From positions 62,001 to 126,000 of the forward strand of contig JADNRY010000152.1 in assembly GCA_015501585.1 (NCBI GenBank): 64,000 nt of DNA, read 5' to 3'. This document shows positions 35,480-47,000 of this stretch, piece after piece (the first letter of the stretch is position 1; the number at the start of each line of letters is the position of its first letter). The translations under genes were made by a program, and so were the position numbers. Under the pieces are notes generated by a model, which was not told the origin of the DNA, ran no database searches, and saw nothing but the letters and a program-made list of their open reading frames with translations. The stretch comes from Rhodocollybia butyracea (lineage: Eukaryota; Basidiomycota; Agaricomycetes; Agaricales; Omphalotaceae).

Positions 35480-36620
35480 TGAAGCGAGTATTTATCTACC
35501 TTAAGTAGTATTCTGTGGCGAGAGATGCCCTTTTGGGACTAATAACAATTAATAATCCGGTGGCGAGACCTGTGGCGAACATAACAATTGACAGCCAAAA
35601 ACATTTGGTGGCGAAAAGTGCAAAATTTGGCACGATGTTACTAACCGTTAGCAACCGTTACATATCCTGGTGCTGAGAAGCACTGCATTGCGCAGAGAAC
35701 AACAAACATTATTTCAAATAAGTACATCCAGTGGCGACCTTGTGGGCCTTGTGGTGAGAAGTACAGATATTGATCCATCTTCAACAAGAGAAACCAACAA
35801 CGTTGGCGCTGGGCATTGGAGGTGAGGCATCAGATTGACTATCTGTTGTCATCGAGCAACTTAAGTTTCGCCGAAGAGTCGAAGATAGATGACCAAAGGC
35901 CTGTTCAAGAGCACATGCCTATGGAGGGGAGTGGGGTTCTAGTCAGGTTCGAGTGGTGTAGGAACTAAGGATGGGGGTCTGGGTATATGCTTTTGTTCTG
36001 ATGATTATGCTCATTTTATTAGGTGAAGGGAGGAGAGACCCAGTATGTAGTCTTACACGGGGCATCATTCTGGCGCCAGTGCGTAAAGTATCTCCTCAGT
36101 GAGTCGCTCGGCCTTGTGCCCTGCAAATCCTAACGGCCGGACGGGAACGACCTTGTCATTCGCCCGATGGTGTTCAGTTGTTAGAGCGACCAAAGTTGCT
36201 GACACGACGTTCCAAAAAACAAAACAAAAAAGAAGTGCAGATATTATTGTTGAGGACAATGATAATCACGATCTCACATAATTGCAGAGCTATTAAATGC
36301 ATCTGGTGGAGACAACTGCCCATTTCAGTTGAGAATAACGACAGATAACGACCTGTATTCTTTGTGTATTCCTTATAAATTTGGTGATTGTGGCGAGAAG
36401 TGCAGATATTGAGGACAATCACAATCTTTTGCAATAAGATTGCAGTGCAATCAATTCATCATTATTAGTAGAGCAAATGCATCCGGTGGGAGTGCCCAAT
36501 TCAAATGAGAATAACAACCTGTATTCTTGCCTGTATTAATTCCTTGTGTATCCAAAAATCAAAATAGATTCGGTGACAGGACTGTGGCGAAAACCCAAAA
36601 GTGCAATTTGAATCACGACT
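35480..36620. repeat. Degenerate GTGGCGAGAAGTGCAG-type array
   Basis: About ten imperfect copies of a motif built on GTGGCGAGAAGTGCAG, TTGAGGACAATCACAA and TATTCCGGTGGC are spaced irregularly over 1.1 kb. The same motif recurs at 43.2-43.3, 59.7-59.95 and 61.9-62.25 kb. No gene is seen inside. It may be the subterminal region of a DNA transposon. Confidence 0.6.
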
Positions 36621-37012
36621 TCTGATTGACCACGATCATTACATAGCCTATACAAGGACTGGTCTACTAGTTGGCTACTAGCCTAACTTTGGGCAGCCTG
36701 CGGTTCGTTTTTGGATTTTCTTGTTTATATTGTTATGTATATCAGATTCTACGGCAGCGCTTGTATCCAGAGCCCACAACAGTCCACAACGCGACAACGT
36801 GTATTATTAATAATATTATACTATTACTAAAATAGGATTAGTTTCCTTTTTGTGGATCACGTGGTAAAGTTATATATGAAGGCCGAGATTTTCAGCAATT
36901 CATCAGCCTGAGCCACCACCTTGAACAACGCAACAGTACCGATGTAAACACTTCTACCTTCGTCTGTTCATTACACTGATTCTGTTCTCTTTAGATCTCT
37001 TACTATCTCGCC

Positions 37013-37390
37013 ATGCCACCAAGGATGTGTTTTGGTTTCTTGATACCCGATGAGCGCGTTCAATATCTAGGAAAAACATGTTTTGAAACACAGCATCCAG
37101 ATATTCCAGTACCAGAGCGAGCTGCACATGCTACGTACTCCTCTGTTGGTTCTACTGCTCTCATGACTCAAGTACAACATCTATGGGCTCTCCCAAGAAT
37201 GGCAATGGTATGCACCCTTGACGGCCATGTCGAAAGAGTTGTATCCGTATTCGACAATTTTTCGACTCAGTTTGGAAAGCTTGGGACCCCAACGCGCCCT
37301 GGACCTAAACAACTTACTCCAGAAATCATTGAGCAGTTCCAAAAGGTCCTCGAAATTGATACGAAGCCACGCTGGTACCGTGTGGTGTGA
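37013..37390 (+). CDS. Unknown small protein, 125 aa (tandem pair, copy 1)
   Basis: Single ORF MPPRMCFGFLIPDERVQYLG.. to ..RWYRVV. The copy at 37,528 has kept the protein-level pattern (FGFL-PD-RVQYLGK, YPDTPVPER, HATYSSVGS, HVERVVSVFDNF), which argues that both were once coding. No signal peptide, membrane helix or enzyme motif is visible. Function unknown. Confidence 0.6.
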   Translation: MPPRMCFGFLIPDERVQYLGKTCFETQHPDIPVPERAAHATYSSVGSTALMTQVQHLWALPRMAMVCTLDGHVERVVSVFDNFSTQFGKLGTPTRPGPKQLTPEIIEQFQKVLEIDTKPRWYRVV

Positions 37391-37527
37391 GGGTATTCGT
37401 GTGTAGCCAAATTCTTACATCTATTGTCGGTCCCTGGAAAGACTTAGGATATTCCCAGAAGAATTCTATTTCATGTACTATAGACCCATACTGTAATAAT
37501 GTTGTCTTTCTCCAGATCTTTCTCGTC

Positions 37528-37909
37528 ATGCTACCTAGGATGTGTTTTGGGTTCTTGTTCCCCGATGACCGTGTTCAATACCTAGGCAAAATATATCATG
37601 AAAAATACTATCCAGATACTCCAGTACCGGAGAGAATTGCGCATGCTACATATTCCTCTGTCGGCTCTTCTGCTCTCATGAGCCAAGTCAAAGGTTTATG
37701 GGCACGTCCAAGGATGGCATTGGCCATGGTATACACCCGTGGCGGTCACGTCGAACGAGTCGTATCTGTGTTCGATAACTTTCAAATCAGTTTGAAAGAA
37801 TCGGGACCTCAAAGCGCCCTGGACCCAGACAGAAATCGTTAAGCAGCTTCAGAAGGTACTTGAAGTCGATACGCCGCCACGTTGGTTCTATATGGCGGAT
37901 CAACCGTGA
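37528..37909 (+). pseudogene. Second copy of the 125-aa unknown gene, frameshifted
   Basis: The start MLPRMCFGFLFPDDRVQYLG mirrors copy 1. After VSVFDNF the frame shifts. The original ending (KQLQKVLEVDTPPRWFY..) continues in another frame to a TGA at 37,907-37,909, while the frame in use stops at 37,840-37,842 after an unrelated tail. Either a recent pseudogene or a shortened variant. The segment 5' of the ATG resembles the sequence before copy 1 (AGATCT..TCTCG-CATG). Confidence 0.6.
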
Positions 37910-38678
37910 GGACATTCAGTTGTGTAACTAACTTCTAGTCCCTGAACTTAAGGCCCTTTCCTCTCCTTTCCCCAGAATGCCATTTTAACCGCGAGATTTA
38001 AGGTCATCCCAGGACTGTATTGGATGTAATATAGACCGATGTTGATGTTCGAATTATTGTGTACCGCCAATCGCATGTTTTCCGAGTCCCTCTTGATATT
38101 GCTATTCAACGGTCAAGTGCTTCATCTTGCATCTGATGGGAAATCGTCCAGGCTTCTTCCCGTTTCCGGTACCACCTTCGTTAGGATCGGATACCCTGAT
38201 TCCAACTTAAATTGTGGTTTCGCTTTCATTTTCGATTCCCTACGCCTCAAGGGTAATACGCCCCATAATGACTGAACAGACACTTGGTCGGGCCATTCGG
38301 TAAATAACATGTCTCTTAACAAATGCACAAATGCTACGCACTCTCATTTTGCAATATGACAAAAATACAGCGGGAGATGTCTTTTCATGCTGGCTGCGAA
38401 GCCTAACACCCGTCTTCGTTATGTCGAATGTATGCGTTTAAATGTTTAACACTCTAAATGTAACCTACATTCATCTCATATGCTTTTGAACACGTTAATG
38501 TTCCTGCCTCTAGCGAGATCTGCCAGTGTGGAGGATTATTCCGGTGGAAATGCGTACTCGAGGATTAGAAAGAGGAGCCAATTGATATTTTGTATAGGTA
38601 GTAATTGCTTGGTACGATGATTTCTACATGCGTGGCTCAAAAAAGAAGAGAAACAACATCCCTTCTGGCATCTGGGCC
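37910..38678. other. No gene recognised
   Basis: A 78-codon ORF at 38,039-38,275 has no family resemblance and no paralogue in the window. Confidence 0.35.
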
Positions 38679-39793
38679 TTAAAAGAGATGTGGCACAATC
38701 TGGTGAAGATAGGATGGCCACACGCATCAGTGATAAGAAATTGAAACCGGAACACAAACAACGAACCTGCTCGATACGTGGGAGCCGAAGTCCTGTCCAC
38801 ATTCCCAACAACTTGTAGTCTGCATTTCGTGGAGTCCACTCAACCATCCCCAAGAGACGATAGTACGCGATAAGTTTTGCTTGAGTAGCTGCGAATTCAA
38901 CTGCGGGAGGGATCCCAGTTGCCTTGAGCTGGTTTCTGTGCGCTTCAGAGGTGAGACCTGCAGGATGAACGATGATCGAATCCATTTCGAAGGATGGAAG
39001 CATTCCAATGAGGCCATCCAATGCGAGAAGACCGATGCCGTAGCCTGAACAAGGAACAATCAGTATGAATGATAAAAAGTCGGTGGAGCACTGACCGCGC
39101 CATTTGACATCAAGCTCAATAGAATCTAGATAAACTATATCGCCTGTCCCTTTTCCTGGTATTAGGTACATTTTAAACCTGCACAGCGCATAGAACATAC
39201 CAATGTACTCCTCGAGTGCAGGATTTCTGACGTCTCCATCCTCATTGAATAACGTGGAGCACATTCGCTCAAGTTCTTGCGATATGGCATCACGAGACAT
39301 CCTGCCAATCACTGATTAGAAAAAAAAGGTTCCGCGACAAGTCGACGACGCACCAGAAATTATCGATGGTATCACCGTCCTTGGCGTTGTAAATACGGGA
39401 GCGATTGATGAGCGTGTACTCGATTTTACCAATGACCTGGCGCTCCTCTTCATCGACCTGGTTCTCTGGATAGAAGCAAATGGAGGCTTCGTGACGAGAT
39501 ATGTTTTGCTCCTCCTGTCACATTGAAAATGAAAATGAGCTTTTTTTTCGTACAACAAAAAAAATTGAAGAAAACACTCACGTTCAGATATCTGGATTGT
39601 CCTATATATCGCTTTGACTCGTGTAGGAGTACGCTGAAGTGTCCCTTTGGGAGAGGATTCTTGTTTTTTACTTTGTATTGTGCTGGGGGCTGTAGGCGAG
39701 ATTCAACGATAAGCGTAAGTTGGAAACTGTATGGACTTTATTTGTGAGCCTTTATGAGCTTTCACGTACAGGTCTGGTTGTGCGTTGGTTCAT
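38679..39793 (-). CDS. GNAT-like acetyltransferase-fold protein, copy 1
   Basis: Read from the ATG at 39,793 (MNQRTTRP), exons follow at about 39,689 (QYKVKNKNPLPKGHFSVLLHESKR..), 39,515 (RHEASICFYPENQVDEEER..) and 39,309 (ISQELERMCSTLFNEDGD..). They end LPRIEQ-IVPHLF at 38,679. Removing the intron GTCAGT..TTCAG joins YLDSIELDVKWRG to YGIGLLALDGL. The resulting RGYGIG fits the Q/R-x-x-G-x-G acetyl-CoA loop, and KLIAYYRLLGMVEW resembles the C-terminal strand and helix of GNAT enzymes. The acetyltransferase call is therefore an inference from motif A only, and the substrate is unknown. The whole gene is duplicated at 40,467-41,520. Confidence 0.62.
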
Positions 39794-40466
39794 GATGATG
39801 GTGGTTGATGTCTCGAGATGATGGTGGTTGGTTGTCTCGAAGTGATAATTCAGGCGCTTCTTGTCACGAGGTGCACCTAACCTTGAAATAAACTTAAGTC
39901 GAGCAATTCATCTTCTTCCTATGGTGTTTCTAATCCAACGATCTCAACGACAGGCTCGTTCATTTATCTCGCTCAATTATACCACAACAGTTCTCAATTT
40001 ACACTTTCTAGATATCATTAGTACCAACGTTTGATATTCCTCCATTTATCAAGTCAAGTACTTTTGCTTCTCTCTCCCGCCTAACATTTCCAAACCATCT
40101 AGTGTCTCCCCCTCAGCCACCTGTTTCTGTTTTCCCCAAATGTTCTGGTCAGCGCCCTCGGTTTTTGCTTCTTTTCGTGTTACTTACGAGCGAACTACCA
40201 AGAGGCGGTTTCACAAGTCTCACTATGACCTAGATCGTTTGATGTAATGGAATCCTCATTCAGTCTGTTCTTCTGTCTAGCTCTCCAAGAAGGAGAACTC
40301 GAAGAGCTGATTGTGGTAGTGAAGTGCAGAATATGGGTGTTCTTTTCCTTACGCGCCACGCATGAGCTACGGAAAAATTGATTACTTAGTTAGATTTTAC
40401 TAAGTACTTGTGCGGCTAAAAAAAGAAACAATATCGCCCTTGGCATGCATGCTTGGCATTTGGTCC

Positions 40467-41520
40467 TTAGAAGAGATGTGGCACAATCTGTCGAAGATAG
40501 GATGTGAACAATAAGAAACACAAAACTAGATCAACGAACCTGTTTAATACGGGGGAGCTCACATCCCGTCCACATTCCCAACAACTTGTATTCTGCATTT
40601 GGCGGAGTCCATTCGTCCATCCCCAGGAGACTGTAGTATGCAACCAGCTTTGCTTGAGTAGCCGCGGAGTCAACTGTAGGGTGAACGATGACCGAGTCCA
40701 TTTTGAAGGATGGAAGCAGTCCGAGAAGGCCATCCAATGCGAGGAGACCGATGCCGTAGCCTGATGATAGATCAATCAGTGAAAATGCTTGTCGATACGT
40801 GGGGCACTGACCGCGCCATTCGACCTCGAGCTCGATAGAGTCTAGATAGACTATACTGCCTGATCCTTTTCCTGGTATTAGACACATTTTGAACCTGCGC
40901 AGCGCAGCGCATATAACATACCAATGTACTCCTCAAGCGCAGGGTTTTTGGGCTCTCCGTCCTCGTTGAATAACGTGGCGTGCATCTGCCCAAGTTCATC
41001 CGATATACCATTACAGTATTGCCTATCAATCACTGATTAGAAAAAATGAATCCGACAAAAAATTGCGCGACAGCGCACCTGAAGTTATTGATGGAATCAC
41101 CGTCCTTGCCATTGTAGATACGGGAGCGATTGATGAGCGTGTACTCGATTTTGCCTATGACCTTTCGCTCATCTTCATCATACTGGTTCTCTGGCTTGAA
41201 GCAAATAGAAGCTTGGTGGCGCGTTATATTTTGGTTCCCCTGCCACGTTAAAAATGAGCTTTTCCTCGTGCCACAGTATTAAGAAGATATCTAAAAGACA
41301 CACTCACATTGAGATCCCTGGATTTTCCTAGGAAACGCTATGACTCGCGCAGGAGTACACTGAAGTGTCCATTGGGGAGAGGATTCCTGTTTTTGACTTT
41401 GTATTGGCGGAGCTGAGGGAGAGATTTAAGTATACAAGCATAAGTTAGTGGAAACTGTAGACTGGACTCTTTTTGTGGACTTTCACGTACAGGTGTGCGT
41501 TGGGTTGAAAAATTATTCAT
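40467..41520 (-). CDS. GNAT-like acetyltransferase-fold protein, copy 2
   Basis: Paralogue of the gene at 38.7-39.8 kb with the same exon order. It starts MNNFSTQRTP at 41,520, followed by LRQYKVKNRNPLPNGHFSVLLRESKR, RHQASICFKPENQYDEDER, LGQMHATLFNEDGEPKNP, CLIPGKGSGSIVYLDSIELEVEWRG joined to YGIGLLALDGLLGLLPS, then KLVAYYSLLGMDEW and IVPHLF. About 17 residues (the segment with SEAHRNQ in copy 1) are missing, but the frame is kept. The upstream 300 bp also match copy 1 (ATTATACCACAACGG, AGATATCA), so promoter and gene were duplicated together. Confidence 0.6.
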
Positions 41521-42134
41521 GGTGATGGTTGTCTCGAAACAAGCGCTTCTCGTCACGGGGCAGCCAAAACTCACTAGCAAAAGGAAGTCGAGCAACTGGA
41601 ACCCCTTTTTCACCGATGATGCTTCTAACGCCCAGACTCATTCATTTATACTACTAATTATACCACAACGGTTTCCAATTTACACTTCCTAGATATCAAC
41701 ATTGGTACCAACTCGCGACAGGAATATCTTGTGGCAGACCTACTACCTCGACCTTTTCTCCGCACCGAAGCACGATATCCCTCAATCTATCGGTACAGTC
41801 AGTTACTTTCGCTTCTTCCCCGCCTAACGTCATCTAGCGTCTTCGCCTCGACCAGCTCTTTCTGGGGAATCGCCTGAGATTCGAGAAACACATTTGCTCT
41901 CCCTAGTCACGTAGTTTCATAGTCTCATGTCTCTAGAGACTCTTGTCAGACTTTGGGGAACTCCATCCTACTTCAATCGTCCAAGCGTCAAGGAATGTGA
42001 TGGTGATGGAAAGCATTTAGTCGTTGTGCTTCGACCCATTCCTTTTGGATATGAAGATTACCGACCATGCTGAACCTATATAGCACGATGCGCCCCATGA
42101 TATGACATCAGAGGTTGTTGATTGAAGCTCGGAC

Positions 42135-43091
42135 TTGGGGCCTTCCCTGGCCTTTTTTGCTTCAAAGAGTTTGGGACTGAAGTCTCTGACTCTCAACACA
42201 TATACATATCCTGGACTGTCGCTTTCACTGAGGCATCTCTGCGATTTGGAATGCCTCTGGGTGATGTACATGTCTCACCTGGAGGTGGATTCTATTCAGG
42301 TTATTGCCATGTTACCGAAGTTGACCGATCTCTCTTTGACAATACCTGATGGAATCCCTCTTGATTACACAGGTGTTGAAGGTGGATTTCCATCATTGAC
42401 AGACCTTTGGCTTCAGGGATCAACTTCCGATGCATGTAAATTCTTAGGGGTCTCCAGACTACCAGCACTACAGGAGCTAAACATTGATTTATACTCGGGT
42501 CAGTCTCCTCTATCCGATATTGCAGCCATTAATTGTCTCCTCCGGTCCTGTCCTTTCCTTCGGCGTTTAGTGTTATCGTTCCCCTTCATGCCAGGTATTG
42601 ATGACTTACAGCTTTGGTCAATATTCGAACCACTGTTGGAGCTCACAAGGCTGGAATACCTTCGCTATAACATTCCATTGCCCATATCACACCAGAAAGC
42701 ATGTAGGATTCCTTCTGCATGGCCCCATCTCAAATATTTTTCTCTGCCTGAAAGTTCAACTGGTGATTCATCACCTGTTGAAACTCTCGCGCATTTTGCT
42801 AGGCATTGTCCAAATTTAGAGAATCTTTGCTATCCGATCCAACTTCAGATCACCACTCCCACAACTGTTATTCAGATCCATCCTACTCTTTCCAGGCATC
42901 CCTTATGCAGACTCACGTCCTTTGTGGAGACTGAAATAATGGCTGCACATGCTATGGCGCAGGCTCTCCATCAGATCTTCCCAAACCTTGCGGAAGTTGT
43001 TGGTCCTGGTGATGGTTGGGCGGAGGTGCAAAAAATTTTACACTCGTTCCAAGGCCCAATCCCCAATTCCAGAGGGGTAGGTGAAAGTTGA
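42135..43091 (+). CDS. Leucine-rich-repeat protein of the fungal F-box/LRR type, N-terminus missing
   Basis: A single ORF of 318 residues with irregular leucine-rich repeats: LGLKSLTLNTYTYPG, LPKLTDLSLTIPDG, FPSLTDLWLQGS, LPALQELNIDLYS, CPFLRRLVLSFPF, LTRLEYLRYNIPL, WPHLKYFSLPES, CPNLENLCYPIQL. This matches the LRR half of F-box proteins that Agaricomycetes carry in large numbers and that select targets for SCF ubiquitin ligases. The N-terminal F-box usual in this family is not visible in frame. Sequence upstream (about 41,920-42,130) has stops, so the gene is probably a truncated member. Confidence 0.6.
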   Translation: MGPSLAFFASKSLGLKSLTLNTYTYPGLSLSLRHLCDLECLWVMYMSHLEVDSIQVIAMLPKLTDLSLTIPDGIPLDYTGVEGGFPSLTDLWLQGSTSDACKFLGVSRLPALQELNIDLYSGQSPLSDIAAINCLLRSCPFLRRLVLSFPFMPGIDDLQLWSIFEPLLELTRLEYLRYNIPLPISHQKACRIPSAWPHLKYFSLPESSTGDSSPVETLAHFARHCPNLENLCYPIQLQITTPTTVIQIHPTLSRHPLCRLTSFVETEIMAAHAMAQALHQIFPNLAEVVGPGDGWAEVQKILHSFQGPIPNSRGVGES

Positions 43092-43199
43092 GTCATCGGT
43101 TTGGTGGAACCCATTTTGATTATGTCTACATCTGATATAATCTGTATTATAACGAGGTACTGGACTTGCTTGATGTAAGTACCATTGAGTTCAATGTCT

Positions 43200-43297
43200 G
43201 CCGGTGACTGCTATCAACAACCATCATCATTACAGGGCGAGAGGTGCAGGTCTTGGGAACAAAGGAGAACAATCGCAACTAGATTACTATCCCGAAT
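43200..43297. repeat. Single unit of the GTGGCGA/GCAGGT repeat, left flank of the Ngaro-like element
   Basis: The segment with GGGCGAGAGGTGCAGGTC, GGGAACAA and CTAGATTACTATCCCGAAT is the same repeat type that continues at 59,736 on the other side of the 16.4-kb insertion. The retrotransposon therefore inserted into this array. Confidence 0.65.
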
Positions 43298-43404
43298 CTA
43301 ATTGTCTGTGTTTGTTTGAATCACTGCGTGATTTAGCGAGAAAAGCAGCCGCCTCGAGGAGGCGGCCCTGAGATTGATTGAGTGAGGCGCAAAGAGACCG
43401 CTAA
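43298..43404 (-). repeat. B2 split direct repeat (107 bp) of the Ngaro-like element
   Basis: From CTAATTGTCTGTG to GAGACCGCTAA; matches B1 at 49,107-49,213 with a few substitutions. It marks the 3' end of the element. Confidence 0.8.
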
Positions 43405-43685
43405 CTATGAGAGTACATGAGTAAAGAAAAAGAATAGGAAGTGGGAAGTAGTTTGAGAACTATGGGAGGGAGACACAAAAATAAGGAGTGATGTTAAGTA
43501 CTGGCAGAGCAACGATAGAGAAACTGTAAGTAAGAAAGTCTAGTGAATAAACTGAGAGCATACCTGGCAGAGCAGCGATAGAGAAACTGATAGAGTTTGC
43601 TCATTGCTCCGCCAGCGTATAAATACAATCTGAGGGCCCAAGTGAGAGGTCCAAAGGACAGGTCTAAGCTTGCTTAATTGTCCCA

Positions 43686-44033
43686 TGTTGGAACTAAGAG
43701 ACACGTTAGTACGATGTACAACTAAGCTCAGCCAGAAGTGATGAAGGCTTAATCATATTACCATACCTAAGAGACACGTTAGTACGATGTACAACTAAGC
43801 TATAGGTACAGTATGAGCATAATGGACATAGAGCATAAGTATAATAGACATACCTCAGCCAGAAGTGATGAAGGCTGAGGAAAAGAAGGGAACGTCGATA
43901 CGTACAGTATAAGTAGAAATCCGTATCAGTGAAATAAAAGTTAAAACAAATGATAAGAACTCGGGTCTGATATCTACTCGGTATTGGAGCTGTACATACC
44001 GGCGGCCATATACCGCGGACCGAATATCCAACA
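43686..44033 (-). repeat. Copia 3' LTR
   Basis: 348 bp, TG..CA ends within an inverted TGTTGGA/TCCAACA. Internally it has a 34-bp direct repeat (two blocks with GAGACACGTTAGTACGATG) and a doubled CAGCCAGAAGTGATGAAGG. Confidence 0.95.
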
Positions 44034-44046
44034 CTCCCCCTCAACG
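44034..44046 (-). other. Copia polypurine tract
   Basis: On the minus strand CGTTGAGGGGGAG immediately precedes the 3' LTR, the expected place for the plus-strand primer. It overlaps the stop region of the polyprotein. Confidence 0.75.
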
Positions 44047-47000
44047 AGAATGCATTGGGACAAGTCCCAGTAGTCGAGTTGCCTGTCGATGAGTTTCACC
44101 ATCAAGAGCTTTGGTGAATATGTCGGCGACATTATCCCTAGAAGCAACAACAGCTGTCTGAATATCACCGCAATGAACCGCTTCACGAATCCAGTGGTGG
44201 TGAATTTTGATATGTTTGTTTGCATTAGTGACTTGGTCGGAATTAATGTTCTTCAAAGCCGAAGATGAATCAACAAACATCTGAGTTGGTTCAGGTTGAG
44301 TGAAGTCGAGTTCCTGGAGAAGGGAGCGGAACCAAACAACTTCCCTACCACAAGATCCAGCTGCATAATATTCGGCTTCACTGGTGGAAGTCGCAACAGC
44401 AGTCTGTTTCCTCGTATACCAGGAAAAACAACCTGTACCGAAAGTGAGGGCGGCGCCAGACACCGAACGACCATGTTCAAGGTGATCAACAAAGTTGGAG
44501 TCGGTATAGGCAAAGAAAAGGAGTGACTTGCCACCAAGGACGAGGACGAAGTCAACAGTCCCCTTCAAATAGCGAATAATCCGTTTCACTGCTTTCCAGT
44601 GGATATGACCGGGATTATGCATGAACTGCGCTACTTGTTGGGTGCTGCGAGTGATGTCCGGGCGCGTTCGAGTGGAGGCGTGCATGAGAGAACCAACACC
44701 TTCAGCGTAGGGCACCAAGCGCATCTCTCTCTGTTCAGGAGAATCATCAGAAGGACAATCAGCTTTGGACAATACCGTCTTTTCCATGGGTGTTCCAACG
44801 GGGTGAGCATCATCGAGTCGGAAACGCGAAATGAGAGACAAGATGTAGGAACGTTGGGAAAAGGAAATGGTTCGAGCAGATCTATCACGAGTAACAGTCA
44901 TACCCAAAAATTGAGAGATCTCCCCCTTATCCGAGATATCAAAATGAGTACGGAACTCATCCTTGAATTGAATAATCTGTAGGATGGAGGAACCAAAGAG
45001 AGCTAGATCATCGACGTGAGTTGCAATGATGATTATTCCATCGGAAGAACGACGAAAGAAGACACAAGGATCGGAAATGCAAACCTGAAAGCCAAGTTCA
45101 ACCAAAACACTTTTTAGTTTCTCATACCAGAGAAAACCAGACTGCTTAAGTCCATAGAGTGCCTTGTTAAGCTTCCAAACCCACGAATCCTTTCCTCTGA
45201 CTGCAAATCCGGGCGGTTGCTTCACATACGTTGGCTGGTCATCAGGGATGGTGCTATTAAGATAAGCAGATTTCACATCAATGACATGAATTTCCCAATC
45301 CTGGATGGCCGCTACGGTTGCAATACCACGAATGGATTCAATACGAGCAGTCGGAGCGTGGATATCGACAAAGTCAATACCCGGAATTTGGGTAAAACCC
45401 TGAGCTACAAGTCGAGCTCGGTAGACCTCAATGGCCTGAGTGTCGGCATTGCGCTTGATAGCAAAGACCCAGCGTGTACCAATGGCCTTACGGTCAGGAG
45501 GTGGTGGAACGAGAGAGTAAGTCCCAGTCTCCAAGAGCTGGTTAAGCTCGTAATGACAAGCGGCTTCCCACTCTGCATGATCGGGAGAGTTGAGAGCCTG
45601 CGAAACATTGAATGGAATTTCACCACTCAAGATATGAGCCAGTTCGGGCATCTCCCCCTCATCCCCGCTATCATCCATATCAAGCTCAACATGCGGAGGA
45701 ATATCCTCATCAATCTGTGGCTGGACTTCTGCTCTCGCACGAGAGCGAGTCTTAGCAGGTGTAGCATCAGAAGGCATGCGGGGATTAGGACGAGGGGCAC
45801 GAGGTGGAGGAGTAGCAGGAGGAACAGGAACAGGAGGGTCAGGTGGGAGAGCGGATGGAGCGGTTATAGGGGAAAACTCATCGTCATCTTTATAAGTAGG
45901 ATTTTTGAGAGACGAATAATCATAGGACTCCCCCGCGGCGCTCAAAAGTCCATCTCCATTAGTGTTGTCATCAAACTTCACAGAGATTGCTGAACGTACA
46001 CCTTTACCTGGCGTGTACACATAGTACGCCACCCGAGTCTCGTCAAAACCTAGAAAAATACCAGGAGTACCACGAGCGTCAAGTTTATGCTCCTGCGAGT
46101 TGTTGTATACCCAAACTTTACATCCAAAAGAATGCAATTTTCGACGGTCAGGGTGCTTCTTGTACCAGAGATGATAGGGTGTCTCCCCTTTAGGTAGAGG
46201 ACTAGCATAAGTCCGGGCACGGATATTAAGAATGTACCAGACAGCGTAGCCCCACATAGAGAGAGGGAGTTGAGAGTGAATAAGGATAGTGCGTACCCGG
46301 TCAAAAATTGTACGATTGAGGCGCTCAGAACGGCCGTTCTGTTCAGGAGTGTAAGGAGCGGTCTTTTCCCAGCGGATACCATGCTCCTTCATCCAATCGC
46401 GCCACTCGTTGGTTATATATTCCCCACCATTGTCAGTGCGGAAAACCTTCAACTTTTTGCCGGTTACCTTCTCTACTTCAACTAACCACTGCTTAAAAGC
46501 AGTAAAAGCATCACTCTTGCGGCGAAGCAAGTAACCCCAAGCCATACGGGAGCAATCATCAAGAAACGTGATGAGATACCCCATGCCGGTCGTGGTCAAG
46601 ACCGGAGCTGGTCCCCAAAGATCTGAGTGAACTAGGCCCAGTGGCTCTGAAGCTCTAGAGTTCGATTCAGGAAAGCGCGCACGGGTGAGCTTTCCCTGCG
46701 CACAGGCGTCACAGATGGGGGGTTCTGCAGCCAATTCTGAGGCCGTAAGTTTCACGGTCATCCCCTCAAGCGTACCCGAACGGTACAAGTCACGACAAGC
46801 GGGATAGTTCAAATGCCCAAGCTCGTTATGAAGCTGAACCAGTTTGGAGTAAAGCAGAGGTTTGTCCGAGGTGGAAGATGTAAACGCAGAGGTGGAGGGA
46901 GCAGAGTCAAGGTGATAAAGTCGAGAATTGTCCTTCGTTCCAGTGAAAACAACATCCTCCTCATCAATAAGGCGCTGGATAAAAGTACCAGCATCATCCT

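Noticed and set aside
45217..45993. A 258-codon plus-strand ORF
   Set aside because: Antisense to the intact Copia polyprotein; a shadow of GC-rich coding sequence, with no family motifs.
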